In this document: positions 25,843 to 35,063 of the stretch, one piece after another
Layout of the letters: each line of letters opens with the position of its first letter
How positions within the stretch are numbered: position 1 is the first letter of the stretch
NCBI GenBank assembly: GCA_963824345.1
Contig: CAWGOZ010000020.1
Location: forward strand, 1-64,000
Length of the DNA: 64,000 bases
Source: Palsa-89 sp963824345
GTDB taxonomy: Bacteria; Acidobacteriota; Terriglobia; Bryobacterales; Bryobacteraceae
Reading direction: 5' to 3'
The notes under the pieces: model-generated
Databases searched by the model: none
Seen by the model: the letters and a program-made list of their open reading frames with translations, nothing else
Told to the model about the DNA's origin: nothing
Made by a program: the position numbers and the translations under genes

Positions 25843-26595
25843 TCAAACTTGCGCGGTTCCCCCGTCGACGAACAGTTCGATTCCGGTAATGAAGCTGCTG
25901 TCGTCCGAAGCAAGGAACACGGCTGCGTGCGCGATTTCGCCGGCGCGGCCGAGACGTCCCATGGGAACGCTGGCCTTCAAAGCTTCCTTGCGCCGCGCGC
26001 TCTGTTCCGCGGTCTGGCTGGCAGGGCTCAGCAGAGGAGTGTCGATGGGACCTGGGCTGATGGCGTTCACGCGAATTCCGCGCGCCTTTAAGTCCATGGT
26101 CCAAGTGCGGGCGAAGGAACGGACGGCCGCTTTGCTGGCGCTATAAACGCTGGTGGTGGGCAGTCCCTTCGATCCGACCACCGAGGCGTTCAGCAGAATC
26201 GATCCGCCGCCCGTAAATAGGGGCAGCGCCTTCTGGACGGTGAACAGAAGAGCTTTCACGTTGATGTTGAATATTGTGTCGAAGTCCTGCTCGCGAATCT
26301 CGCCCAGCGGAGCGCGCGGCGTGGAGACTCCAGCGTTGGCAAACAGGACGTCAATGCGGCCCTTCTGTCGTTTCACCGTCTCGTACAAACGGTCGAGATC
26401 CGCCAGGTTCGCAACGTCTCCCTGGACCGCGGTGACGTTCCTTCCGATTTCGGCAACGGCCGCATCCAGTTCGCTCTGGCGGCGGCCGGTGATAAAAACG
26501 TACGCTCCTTCAGCCACGAACTCTTGAGCGGTTGCGAGGCCGATGCCGCTACTGCCTCCCGTGATGACCGCGATTTTCCCTTCGAGTTTTCCCAT
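25843..26595 (-). CDS. Short-chain dehydrogenase/reductase (SDR)
   Basis: 250 residues, classical SDR. Cofactor motif TGGSSGIGLA at residues 12-21, NAG at the usual place in FANAGVSTP, catalytic Ser in LLNASVVGS, and catalytic Tyr-Lys in YSASKAAVRS. C-terminal FITGIELFVDGGTAQV matches 3-oxoacyl-ACP-reductase-like members. Arg in TGRRQ suggests NADP preference. It sits 25 bases after the MaoC gene and 18 before the flavoprotein gene on the same strand. The substrate is not clear from sequence. Confidence 0.88.
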   Translation of the reverse strand: MGKLEGKIAVITGGSSGIGLATAQEFVAEGAYVFITGRRQSELDAAVAEIGRNVTAVQGDVANLADLDRLYETVKRQKGRIDVLFANAGVSTPRAPLGEIREQDFDTIFNINVKALLFTVQKALPLFTGGGSILLNASVVGSKGLPTTSVYSASKAAVRSFARTWTMDLKARGIRVNAISPGPIDTPLLSPASQTAEQSARRKEALKASVPMGRLGRAGEIAHAAVFLASDDSSFITGIELFVDGGTAQV

Positions 26596-26620
26596 TGTAG
26601 TTTTCGCTATGACATTTTTC

Positions 26621-27097
26621 CTATTCGATTTTTCCGCCCGCTCGCTTGAACGCCAGAAGCTTGGCCGTAAACACGTACACGGGTTCCCCGCTCTGGTTGA
26701 GCATGGTGTTTTTCACGGTGACGAAGGCCTGATTGGGTTTCGAGCGCGACGGCACAATCTCCATGATCTCGCTTTCCACATGCAGGGTATCGCCGGGCCG
26801 GGTGGGACGGGGCCATGCGATCTCGCCACCCACGCCGATAATGCCATGCGCGAAGGGCAGGCCATCCACCAACAGGCGCATCGCCACGGCCGCCGTGTGC
26901 CAACCGCTGGCGGCGAGCCCGCGGAAGACGCTGGCCTGGGCAGCGGTTTCGTCCAGATGAAACGGCTGCGGGTCGAACTCCGCCGCGAAGGCTTTGATAC
27001 GGCTTTCGTCCATGCGAAAAACTCCGGAGCTGAAGCGCTGGCCTACTCGCAAATCTTCCAGATACAGATGCCCCACGATTTGGCGAGCCTGATTCAT
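26621..27097 (-). CDS. MaoC-like dehydratase (hot-dog fold)
   Basis: 158 residues. The R-specific enoyl-CoA hydratase signature is visible: FAAEFDPQPFHLDETAA with Asp and His of the hydratase dyad (D42, H47 by count from the start), then GWHTAAVAMRLLV. It probably hydrates enoyl-CoA thioesters. It is first in a three-gene unit with an SDR, which could act on the 3-hydroxyacyl product. A 30-base gap separates it from the divergent FAD gene. Confidence 0.85.
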   Translation of the reverse strand: MNQARQIVGHLYLEDLRVGQRFSSGVFRMDESRIKAFAAEFDPQPFHLDETAAQASVFRGLAASGWHTAAVAMRLLVDGLPFAHGIIGVGGEIAWPRPTRPGDTLHVESEIMEIVPSRSKPNQAFVTVKNTMLNQSGEPVYVFTAKLLAFKRAGGKIE

Positions 27098-27127
27098 TAC
27101 GAGTCCGTCTCTTATTATGGTGGATGC

Positions 27128-28558
27128 ATGGAAGTAAGCGCTGGATGCACCAGGTCAGGCGGGGCGGATACCGAAGCGCTGCGGGAAGGGCGCCGTTTCG
27201 CAACCGCCATTGTGGGAGGAGGTTGCAGCGGATTATTGGCCGCGGTGCAACTGTTCAGAAATGGATTTAGGGAGCGCGTCACCGTAATCGAACCACGCGA
27301 GCGGTTGGGCGCGGGACTAGCGTACTCCACTTCATTCGATCAGCACCTTCTCAACGTGCCGGCGGGACAGATGAGCGCTCTGGCCGACCAACCCGCCCAT
27401 TTCCTGGAGTGGCTGCGCGCCCGGAGTTGGCCCAACGCGAGCGCCGCTTCGTTCGCTCCGAGAAAAATATACGGCGAGTACCTCGAAGATCTGCTTCAGG
27501 AAACGATCCGCCCCATCGCCCGCGGACAATTCAGCCATATCCGCGCCGAGGCAATCGGCGCCGCAGCAGATGGAAACGGCGCCCATCTGGCACTCAGCGA
27601 CGGCACAACGGTTTACGCGCAACGAGTGGTGCTGGCCCTGGGCAATCCGGCTTCGTGCGCCGCACCCGGCCTGTCGATGCACGGACTGGAAGATTGCTGG
27701 CGCCTATCGCCATGGTTGGGGGACACGTTGCGAGTACGTTTCCCGGGTGAGCGAATCCTGCTGCTGGGAACCGGACTCACCGCAGTGGATTCCCTGCTGG
27801 CGTTGCAGAGTCAGGATACGGCCTGTGAAGTCTTCCTGCTCTCTCGCAGAGGGCAGCTGCCCGAAGTCCACGATCTTGGGGTGCGCGCACAAGCGCCGCC
27901 TGTTTTGACGAACCGGGGCAACCTGCGGCTGTTGTTTCGGGAACTGCGCGCGCACATCGAAGCCGCGGGCCAGGCGAATCGATGCTGGCGGTCAATTATC
28001 GATGGCTTGCGTCCGATATCGAATGACGTTTGGCGAGAGCTTCAAGTGGCCGACAGGCTTAGATTTCTACGTCATCTGAAAACATATTGGGAGCCGCATC
28101 GGCATCGGATGGCTCCCGAAATCCGAGCTCGGCTGGATGAATATCAGGCCAATGGCACGGCCCGGATTATCGCGGGAAGACTACAAGAGGCGTCTTCGCG
28201 CGGCGGTAAAACTCAAGTTCGGATTCTACTCAAATTGGGCGGAGAGCGGGTGCTGGAAGTGGACCGCATCATCAGCTGCACGGGCCTGCACGAGGATTAC
28301 ACCGCTAGTCCGCGGCCTCTGATTCATTCCCTTGTCGAGAATGGACTGGCCCACGCGAATGACGTAGGTATCGGGTTCCACACCGATGGACATGGGGCGT
28401 TACTTGATGCGAAGACGAACCCGTCATCGGTTTTCTTTACGCTCGGCCCGCCGCGCCGTGGAGAACTTTTGGAAACCACCGCCGTGCCGGAGATCCGGTG
28501 TCAGGCCGAGGCTCTGGCGCGTTATTTAGTACTGGGCGAGACTGAGAGTTTGCGGTAG
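27128..28558 (+). CDS. FAD/NAD(P)-binding protein (YdhS-like)
   Basis: 476 residues from the ATG at 27128; the frame extends far upstream but only as the shadow of the MaoC gene. It has a dinucleotide fold (AIVGGGCSGLLAAVQLF), then the segment PRERLGAGLAYSTSFDQHLLNVPAGQMSALADQPAHF typical of the FAD-NAD(P)-binding family of E. coli YdhS, and a second GTGLTAVDSLLAL motif near residue 215. The reaction of this family is not established. A TATTAT box ends 10 bases before the start. Its 3' end overlaps the convergent DUF4175 gene by 37 bases. Confidence 0.75.
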   Translation: MEVSAGCTRSGGADTEALREGRRFATAIVGGGCSGLLAAVQLFRNGFRERVTVIEPRERLGAGLAYSTSFDQHLLNVPAGQMSALADQPAHFLEWLRARSWPNASAASFAPRKIYGEYLEDLLQETIRPIARGQFSHIRAEAIGAAADGNGAHLALSDGTTVYAQRVVLALGNPASCAAPGLSMHGLEDCWRLSPWLGDTLRVRFPGERILLLGTGLTAVDSLLALQSQDTACEVFLLSRRGQLPEVHDLGVRAQAPPVLTNRGNLRLLFRELRAHIEAAGQANRCWRSIIDGLRPISNDVWRELQVADRLRFLRHLKTYWEPHRHRMAPEIRARLDEYQANGTARIIAGRLQEASSRGGKTQVRILLKLGGERVLEVDRIISCTGLHEDYTASPRPLIHSLVENGLAHANDVGIGFHTDGHGALLDAKTNPSSVFFTLGPPRRGELLETTAVPEIRCQAEALARYLVLGETESLR

Positions 28559-31500
28559 TACTCGGCGACCGAGTTCTGATAACCGGGAGGGATCTTAGCC
28601 GGGTCGGCATTGCGAATGGTGCCGCCCTGGCGTTCATCGAGTTGGCGGCGCAGTTGCAGCTCGAGCGCGTCCACGTTGCTGACGAGCTGCTGGTGCATTT
28701 GCTCCACCAAGGCGGGATTGCCGGGGAAACGCTTGGGATCGAGATTGCGCATTTGATCGATCAGAGACTGCAACTCGTGCCGGGCCTCGGGGCTATCCTG
28801 GACCGCGGCGCGAATCTGATTGAGAAGATTCAATCCCTGGTCAATCTGGCGCTGGGTATCGGCGGGGTTGGGACCTTTTTGCGGGGCCGTTGCCCGGCCA
28901 GAAATCCGGGTGTTGCCGGTGTCGATGCCGCCCGTCACGTTGCGATCGCGAGTGGCTCCGCCGGCCGCTGCTCGGTTGCCTACTGGACCGGCCTGTTGGC
29001 CGTTGCCGCCCGAACCGGCTTGCTCGCGCGCGCGGGTGAGCGTTCCGTCGAGTTGATCGCGCAGACGGGAGAGATCGTCCATGGCGCGGTTGAGCGCGGC
29101 GTCCTCCGACGCGGGTTGGGCATTACCCAGGGCGTGGGCCGCGTCCGCGACTTGGCGACCCAGCTTTTGCAAGTCGCTGGTGAGACCGGTTTCGGCCGAA
29201 TCCGAGAACTCGCCGCTGCGCAGCTGGTCGGAGCTGCGTTGCACGCGCGTGCCAAGATCGCTTTCGTCCATGCCTTCCAGCGCGCTCCGCAGCTTGCTGG
29301 AAGCAGCCGCTTGCGTGGACGCAAGCTCGCGGGCCGCATCGCGCATTTGCTGGGTGAGCCGCGCCAGATCGTCGCTCAAGCGCTGGCGATCGTTGACCAT
29401 CTTCTCCACTTCCTTCGGTGAAGGATAAGTCATCGGCTTGCCGGAAGTGCGAGCGGCATTCTGCTGGGCCATCAAGTCGCGCACGTGATCGGCTTGCTGC
29501 TTTTGGCGGCCGGCCAATTGGTCGGCCGTTTGGGCCATCGAGTTGAGGCGGCCAGCGGCGTCCTGCTGTTGCAATCCGCCCAGCGCGTCGGTGGCTTGGC
29601 GCAAGCGGTCGGCGGCACGGCGGGAATCGGCAGCGCTCGCATTCCGAGAGGCCGCGCGACGCATATCTTCGTTGGCTTGCCGCAAACGATCGAGCGCCTG
29701 TTGGGCGGCCGCTTGTTGGCCCGATTGCTCAGAACTGGATTGCCCGGATGCCGATGCGTTCGAACTGCCCTGTTGCCCCGGTTGCCCGGGCTGACCTGGT
29801 TGCGAAGAGCTCGACTGCCCCTGCCGGCCATTCTGAGCGAGTTGTTGTTCCATCTGCTGCTGGAGCTGCTCCGCCTCGCGCTGCAACATCTCTTGTTGCC
29901 ATTTTTGCTCGGCAGTCTGCTGTCCATTGCGTTGCTCGGCGGCCAGATCCTCCTGACGCTTGGCGAGTTCGTCCAGCTTCTTCAGCGCATCGTCTATTTC
30001 CTTGGCCTTTTGTTCGGCGCTGGTGGACGCGGATCGCGGGGTCTCGTATTGATTTTTCTGAGTATCGAGCTCGAGTTCGAAAAGCTGGGCCAGATCGCGC
30101 GCCGCTCCACCCCCGCTACCGCCTCCACCCTGGGCTCCAAACGCAACCTGAATCTGGCGGAAGGTGGCTTCGGCGCGCAGGAGAAACTGCAGCGCCTTCT
30201 GCTCGTTCGGGATAGCCTCCTTCCACTTCTGCTGCTGCAATTGTTGCGCGGCCGGCGCCATGGCCTGCGAGGCGGCGAGCATATCTTTCTCGAAGTCGCC
30301 GATGGCCTTCACTTCATCGGTCAACTCACGAGCTTCCAAGCGGCCCGAAAGCGTGACGGCCTGATCGTGCAAGGTGGATTGGGATTGAGACAGAAGCTTG
30401 GCAATGTCGGCAGCCTGCTGTTGGGTGGCATTCTTGTCGCCCTGCTGTTTGAAAGTCTGGGAGATGATTTCCTTTTCGCGCAGCGAGATCTCCTCGGACG
30501 GATCGCCCCCGCCCCCGCCCCCGCCTCCACCCCCACCCGATGTTTGCGATTGCGAAAACTCGCGCTCAAACGGATCGGCCTGGATGAACATCATGTCGGT
30601 GTGGGCTTCGGCATTGCCATCCTTGGCGGTGGCGTAGACGCTGACCAGGTCACCGGGAACCAGTTTGAAATTTTCGAGCGCGAGCGTGGCGGATCCGTCG
30701 GCTTGTTTCGCACCATTCTTGTGCGGCAGATTCACCGTCGTCTCAGAGCCGCCGTTGACGGAATAATGCAGCGCGACATCATGGAGTCCGTACTCGTCGG
30801 TAACTTTGGCGGCGACGGTTACCTCTTCGATGGGGCTGGCGTGGTAGTCGTGGCCGGGACGCGCCAACGAAATCTGAGGCGGGTTGGCTTTGCGGGCCTC
30901 GATAAAAAAGTCCTCGCTAACTCGAACGGGCTGGCCCTGTTCAACGCCGGCGACGTGATAGACGCCGTCGCGATCCATCTTGACGGCGCCGTGGTAGACG
31001 CCATTCTGGCCTGCGGTAAGTTTGATCTGCTGCCCGTTGTCGAGCTGGAGCTGGCTGCCTGGAAGCGGGCGGTCGGTGGAGACTTCGAGCTCGGCTTCGG
31101 TGCCGATGACGGCGCGCAGATCGCCGCCGCGCTCTTCCACTTCGGACGGCATTCCGGTCCAAGCGGGGTAATGATACGTGACGCGAATCTGTTTCACCGA
31201 GGGGAGATCGGTGACTCGAATATTGAAGTGCTTGGAGGCCATGGCTCCCGCGGTGACATAATACTCAACGTTCTCAGGCAAGCCGGCAAAGAGAAATTCG
31301 TAGCCGCCCGCGAAACTGCCGGCCGCTTTGGGCAGCATCGCGATCTCTTCCCATTTGGAAGAGCTCTGAAAGCGGGCGTGCACTTTGACGCTGGGCGCGG
31401 TCAGGCCGGTGGGAAGCGCGGAAATCATCTGGTCGGCGTGACGGCGCACGACGGCGTCGCCAGGAGTCACGCGCAGATCGTAGAGAGCGGGCTTATCGCG

Positions 31501-32043
31501 ATGGGGGCCAGTCCACAGCAGCGACGCGCCGTAGCCGAGAAAGCTTGGTCCAGGAAAAGCTGGGCCCGCCGCGATCATCCAAAGCAAGATGACGAAGGCG
31601 CCGACGCCAACACCGAGCGAGATCCAAAGGCGGCGGTCGGTGACCAATTGCTTGGGCGCGGCGGATTGCGCGATGTCGAGGGTGTCGCCTGCAAGAAGTT
31701 CGATGAAGGGATCATGGCCATCGCGCTCGGTGAATGTGGTGAGGCGCTGCTGAAATTGCGGGAAGGCGGCTTCTGCGGTTCCGATGGCCCGGCGGCGAGT
31801 CAGCCGGAACAAGGGCAGCGCCAATCCGGAGGTAACGGCGACGACCAAAATCAAGATGAGTGCGAGACGGGCGGATGTGACGCTGCCTTCTGAAAATGCG
31901 AGCGCGTTGGCGATGGTGACCAGCACGAGGGTGGCGAGCAATGCGCCGCCGGTGAGGATGGCGATGCCGCGCAGCACGGTGCTCCAGCGCAGGCGTTGTT
32001 CAAGCTGGGCGACGTAGGCGTGAAGCTGTTCGCGGGCAGTCAT
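28522..32043 (-). CDS. DUF4175-type large membrane protein with coiled-coil C-terminus
   Basis: 1,173 residues. Two membrane segments near the N-terminus (about 24-50 and 58-80), a third at about 143-166, then a periplasmic beta-rich part with Ig-like pieces, a run of eleven glycines near residue 490, and about 600 residues rich in Gln, Ala, Arg and Glu that will form coiled coils (QQQAADIAKLLSQSQST, QQMEQQLAQNGRQGQ). This layout is that of DUF4175 proteins, which usually belong to a cluster with BatA-like, von Willebrand, DUF4159, MoxR and DUF58 genes; the first three types are at 36-42 kb here. Role unknown, probably envelope related. The frame is intact. Confidence 0.75.
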   Translation of the reverse strand: MTAREQLHAYVAQLEQRLRWSTVLRGIAILTGGALLATLVLVTIANALAFSEGSVTSARLALILILVVAVTSGLALPLFRLTRRRAIGTAEAAFPQFQQRLTTFTERDGHDPFIELLAGDTLDIAQSAAPKQLVTDRRLWISLGVGVGAFVILLWMIAAGPAFPGPSFLGYGASLLWTGPHRDKPALYDLRVTPGDAVVRRHADQMISALPTGLTAPSVKVHARFQSSSKWEEIAMLPKAAGSFAGGYEFLFAGLPENVEYYVTAGAMASKHFNIRVTDLPSVKQIRVTYHYPAWTGMPSEVEERGGDLRAVIGTEAELEVSTDRPLPGSQLQLDNGQQIKLTAGQNGVYHGAVKMDRDGVYHVAGVEQGQPVRVSEDFFIEARKANPPQISLARPGHDYHASPIEEVTVAAKVTDEYGLHDVALHYSVNGGSETTVNLPHKNGAKQADGSATLALENFKLVPGDLVSVYATAKDGNAEAHTDMMFIQADPFEREFSQSQTSGGGGGGGGGGGDPSEEISLREKEIISQTFKQQGDKNATQQQAADIAKLLSQSQSTLHDQAVTLSGRLEARELTDEVKAIGDFEKDMLAASQAMAPAAQQLQQQKWKEAIPNEQKALQFLLRAEATFRQIQVAFGAQGGGGSGGGAARDLAQLFELELDTQKNQYETPRSASTSAEQKAKEIDDALKKLDELAKRQEDLAAEQRNGQQTAEQKWQQEMLQREAEQLQQQMEQQLAQNGRQGQSSSSQPGQPGQPGQQGSSNASASGQSSSEQSGQQAAAQQALDRLRQANEDMRRAASRNASAADSRRAADRLRQATDALGGLQQQDAAGRLNSMAQTADQLAGRQKQQADHVRDLMAQQNAARTSGKPMTYPSPKEVEKMVNDRQRLSDDLARLTQQMRDAARELASTQAAASSKLRSALEGMDESDLGTRVQRSSDQLRSGEFSDSAETGLTSDLQKLGRQVADAAHALGNAQPASEDAALNRAMDDLSRLRDQLDGTLTRAREQAGSGGNGQQAGPVGNRAAAGGATRDRNVTGGIDTGNTRISGRATAPQKGPNPADTQRQIDQGLNLLNQIRAAVQDSPEARHELQSLIDQMRNLDPKRFPGNPALVEQMHQQLVSNVDALELQLRRQLDERQGGTIRNADPAKIPPGYQNSVAEYYRKLSVSPSTK

Positions 32044-32645
32044 TCAAGATCCAAGGGCCAAGATCCAACGGTGCGGGCCGTTGTTATTTGAAGGATATCG
32101 CATTGGCAGTGGCGTGGAGAGTGGGGCAAAGCAGCTTCGCGAAACTACTCGCTGCCGAATCCCGCTTTAAAGCAGGCCCGCACTGATTCCCAGTCCGAGT
32201 TCGAAAGTCGCCCGATTCAGCGAACTTCCCGCTGTGGGAAAGGTGAATGGAAACAGCCTGAAGCAGGATGCCGTGTGCAGCCCCGTTTGCTTCCAATCAA
32301 TCCGCGCGCAGTCGGAGGGGCTAAAGGCTTCAGAGCCTGCGTCGTGATCAGGCCCATCGCAACGTCCGGCCGGTGTCGATGGTAGTCCTCATCAAGCCGG
32401 TGCTTGAGGCGAAGCGTCGACGCTCCGATTCGAGAAGAACCTGGATCATTTCGCTTATTTCTGCCATGATCGCCGTGTTGGGCATTGCGGTTGCGTTCTG
32501 GACTGGGAAATAGTTACGTGGACGGGGTAGATCATGACGCCCGAACGGGAACTGCGCCGTAAGTCCACTGAGCGATCGGAACCCGCTTGCGGCGAAAGTA
32601 AAGCTCGGCAACAACGCACGATTCTGTGGGTCATGCACGTAAAGG
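32044..32645. other. About 600 bases without a convincing gene
   Basis: The longest frame (minus strand, ending at 32348) has no start context and no recognisable motif, and codon use changes along it. No tRNA, repeat or strong terminator was seen. It separates the DUF4175 gene from a nucleotidyltransferase pair. Confidence 0.5.
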
Positions 32646-33122
32646 CTATGGTTCGCCAGCTTCGAGGAGGCTCTCGAGTTCGGCAAGGGTGATCAAATCC
32701 TTAGGTCGGCTCGTGGCGCGTTTTGCACGAATAAGCGCGGGAAGATCGAGGGTCGCGATCTGGCGTTCGAAGGCTTCCACGATCATCGAGTGTCGCTCCA
32801 CCTCGTCAAAAGAACCCAGACCCGTGACCTCGGCCAAGAGATCTATTTCGCCGACATCAGTCTGAAGCGTGAACACGGTTCCGTTGCGCAAAGTCGCGTC
32901 ATCCCAAACGAAGGGAAGGCTATCGGGAATCCCCCGCGGCCTGGGGTGGAATGGGGCTAAAGCTAGGACGAGACGGCGCAGGTTGGCGGTAGCCCGGGAG
33001 TAGCAAATGTCCAAATCGTAGGTCACTTGCGCGCTGCCGTGGAGGGTGGCTGCAAGACCGCCGATTACAACGAACTCGACACCTGCGTCACACAGCGCTT
33101 GAACCGCTGTCTCGAATTGCAT
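32646..33122 (-). CDS. Nucleotidyltransferase-fold protein, probable toxin partner
   Basis: 158 residues with the nucleotidyltransferase core: VVIGGLAATLHGSAQVTYDLD, where the GG and the D-x-D are the signature, and a third acidic position in VGEIDLLAEV. It ends with an HPRPRG/RAKRATSRPKDL segment as in AbiEii-like or MNT proteins. Its ATG overlaps the stop of the upstream small gene by one base (TAATG), so the two are coupled. Such pairs behave as toxin-antitoxin or abortive-infection modules in known cases; function here is inferred. Confidence 0.75.
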   Translation of the reverse strand: MQFETAVQALCDAGVEFVVIGGLAATLHGSAQVTYDLDICYSRATANLRRLVLALAPFHPRPRGIPDSLPFVWDDATLRNGTVFTLQTDVGEIDLLAEVTGLGSFDEVERHSMIVEAFERQIATLDLPALIRAKRATSRPKDLITLAELESLLEAGEP

Positions 33123-33346
33123 TAAGAACGACGGCGCGCGGTTCCGCGCACTTGTTCCAGCACCTTTGAGGCGCGTTCCAGCTTTCTCGCGCGTTCGGCG
33201 GGCGTCAGCCGCAATTGCTCAACAAGCAGGGTCAAATCTAAGCCATGGTCTCTGGCCGCCTCGATTCGGCTTCCGCGCGCTGGATGAAGAAGACAATCTT
33301 CCGCACGCGCCAACTGCTTCGGCGTCAGTGGGCGAAGCGTCTTCAT
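33122..33346 (-). CDS. Small partner of the nucleotidyltransferase (antitoxin-like)
   Basis: 74 residues, charged and helical (KQLARAEDCLLHP, LVEQLRLTPAERARKLERASKVLEQV). It precedes and overlaps the nucleotidyltransferase gene by one base. Gene order, size and overlap suggest the antitoxin or regulatory member of a pair. The motif LTPAERARKLERA is common in small proteins next to such nucleotidyltransferases. No DNA-binding domain is certain. Confidence 0.65.
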   Translation of the reverse strand: MKTLRPLTPKQLARAEDCLLHPARGSRIEAARDHGLDLTLLVEQLRLTPAERARKLERASKVLEQVRGTARRRS

Positions 33347-33506
33347 GCCTCTATTTTAGCGCCACTAAGAGGCGCATGCCGCGCGAGCGGGCGGCTGCGT
33401 GTAGCAAAGAGCATATTCGATAGGACGCGACTGGTTGAGGCGCATCAGGCGTTGGGTGAAGGCTTCGACCTGGTCCTTTGAAAAAACGAACCCATCTTGA
33501 GCCAGA

Positions 33507-33946
33507 TCATAATGGAATGCCTTTGCGTTTATGGAGTTCCAGGAGGGCGGCGGCAGACTTGAGCTGGCGCTCCTCCTGGTGGCGGCGCTCGGATTGGATT
33601 TCGCGGAGCTTGTCCACAGTATTTTGGAACTGGCGGGAGAGCCGCTGGTAGTGCAGGCCGAGAGTGGCCAGTTGCGGAATCAGGGCTTGGGGACTGGAGT
33701 CTTGCGAAAGCAGCGCGGCTTCAAGGAGTGGAATGCGAGTGAGTCGCCAGGCGGTGTCGGCGAGTTCCTGGGTGAGCTGGGTTTCGGTGGGAGTGGCGGG
33801 TTGGTATTCGTCGAGGAACTGGCGGCAGTGAAGCTGATAGGCAGCGGGGTCCTCAGTAGCGAGGACGGCGGAGCGGCTGGCTGCCGGTTGTTGGTTGCTG
33901 GTTGTTGGTTGTGGTTACGAATTGGGGTGGGGATTGGGTTTGTCAT
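33507..33946 (-). pseudogene. Conserved-looking protein with frameshift in a low-complexity start
   Basis: From an ATG at 33946 with a GGAGG site upstream, the frame reads a low-complexity Asn/Gln/Pro stretch (MTNPIPTPIRNHNQQPATNN) and then loses sense. Another frame entered at about 33865 reads a clean helical protein to a stop at 33507: ATEDPAAYQLHCRQFLDEYQ, TETQLTQELADTAWRLTRIP, LHYQRLSRQFQNTVDKLREI, SERRHQEERQLKSAAALLEL. So one base is lost, or two gained, in between. The opposite-strand frame here is a shadow. From memory, very similar proteins occur in many copies in Solibacter-type genomes; their role is unknown. Confidence 0.65.
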
Positions 33947-34106
33947 CAGAAGACCTCCAGTCCGGTTGTTGCATGGGCGGATGGCGATCTTGCGTGCCAC
34001 ATTGCGGAAGTTAATGGGCCGCAGGCAAAGATTGACTTGAAAGTGGCGTGACGCTCACCCAGCATCGCCACGCCACCGCAAGCACCAGCAGAAAACGCGC
34101 TTCTGC

Positions 34107-34970
34107 TCAGGCCAGAGCTTTTCCGTACAGCGCGAGCAGGCGGCTCCAGGCCTTCTCGGCCTGCGGCTCGTTGTAGACTTGCGTGTCCGGAGGGCACCAG
34201 CCATGCGCGGCTCCCGTGTACACTTCGATTTCCGCGGGCAGGTTCACCTTGGCGAAGGTTTCCTTCAGAACGTTCTTCTCGTTGGGCGACCGCATGTCGT
34301 CGTTGGCGGCGATCGCGATGAGGAACTGCGCCTTGCTCTGGGAGGCTTGCAGGTGTGGACTGTTGGGCATATCCGTCACGAGTCCGCCGCCATGGAAAGA
34401 GGCGACCGCGCCGACGCGACCGGGCACCGCAGCCGCGGTACGAAACGCGATCGGGCCGCCCATGCAATACCCCTGCGTGCCGATCTTTCGATTTTTGGCA
34501 ACCGACGATTGCTGGTCCAGCCATCCGATGAACGCTTTGGCATCGGTCATCTGCGTGGTCTCGTTCAGAGCTTGCGCCAGCGGTATCAGGCTCGGGATCG
34601 GGGTTGCGGCGCCGGCGTCCGCGGTGGGGGCTTTCTTGACGCGGTAGAACGGATTCACCACGAGCACCGAATAGCCGGATTCGGCGAGCCGTTTACCCAT
34701 TTGGCGGAACGCGGGACGCAGTCCGAAGATGTCCGGCCAAATGAGCACGCCGGGGGCTGTGCCGCTGGACGGATGCACGAAATAGCAGTCGGCGGAGCCG
34801 TCCGGCGTCGTGACCGTGACATCCGACTCGGTCACTGCAACGGCGTTCGCCACTTGGGGCAACAGCATGGCCACTCCGGCTCCCAACATCATGCCGAATT
34901 GTTTTCGTGTCACTAACCCGAGAGCCTCGAACTCCTGCCGGTCGCTCTCAAAATGATCCTGATCGCACAT
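34107..34970 (-). CDS. Exported dienelactone-hydrolase family protein
   Basis: 287 residues. Residues about 21-45 form a twin-Arg-less but TAT-like leader (TRKQFGMMLGAGVAMLLPQVANA) after a polar extension. The alpha/beta hydrolase core carries the DLH triad: Cys in QGYCMGGPIAF, Asp in AIAANDDMRSP and His in TGAAHGWCPP. An AAGGAG site lies just before the ATG. Dienelactone hydrolases open lactone rings in aromatic breakdown, but exported DLH-like proteins often act on other esters, so the substrate is open. Confidence 0.82.
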   Translation of the reverse strand: MCDQDHFESDRQEFEALGLVTRKQFGMMLGAGVAMLLPQVANAVAVTESDVTVTTPDGSADCYFVHPSSGTAPGVLIWPDIFGLRPAFRQMGKRLAESGYSVLVVNPFYRVKKAPTADAGAATPIPSLIPLAQALNETTQMTDAKAFIGWLDQQSSVAKNRKIGTQGYCMGGPIAFRTAAAVPGRVGAVASFHGGGLVTDMPNSPHLQASQSKAQFLIAIAANDDMRSPNEKNVLKETFAKVNLPAEIEVYTGAAHGWCPPDTQVYNEPQAEKAWSRLLALYGKALA

Positions 34971-35063
34971 ATTCGCTCCTTATCAACGCTCAGTTGGAAT
35001 CGACGCGCGGCGCCCGATGGAGCCGCACGCGTAAAGGATATTGTATATCCATTTGCGGCTTCC

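Noticed and set aside
30500..30545. C-rich run (GCCCCC repeats) as a regulatory or structural element
   Set aside because: It encodes the poly-glycine linker of the DUF4175 protein on the minus strand and is in frame.
29485..31893. Plus-strand frame of 802 residues opposite the DUF4175 gene
   Set aside because: Long only because the Gln/Ala/Arg-rich minus-strand gene leaves few stops on the other strand; no recognisable domain.
32348..32686. Minus-strand frame of 112 residues
   Set aside because: No start context, no motif, and it overlaps the coding 3' end of the nucleotidyltransferase gene.
33350..33380. GCGCC...GGCGC hairpin as a terminator
   Set aside because: The stem is only five pairs and no T-run follows on either strand.
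33531..34040. Plus-strand frame of 169 residues
   Set aside because: Shadow of the minus-strand helical protein; Gly/Leu/Glu bias follows from the opposite coding strand and no motif is present.
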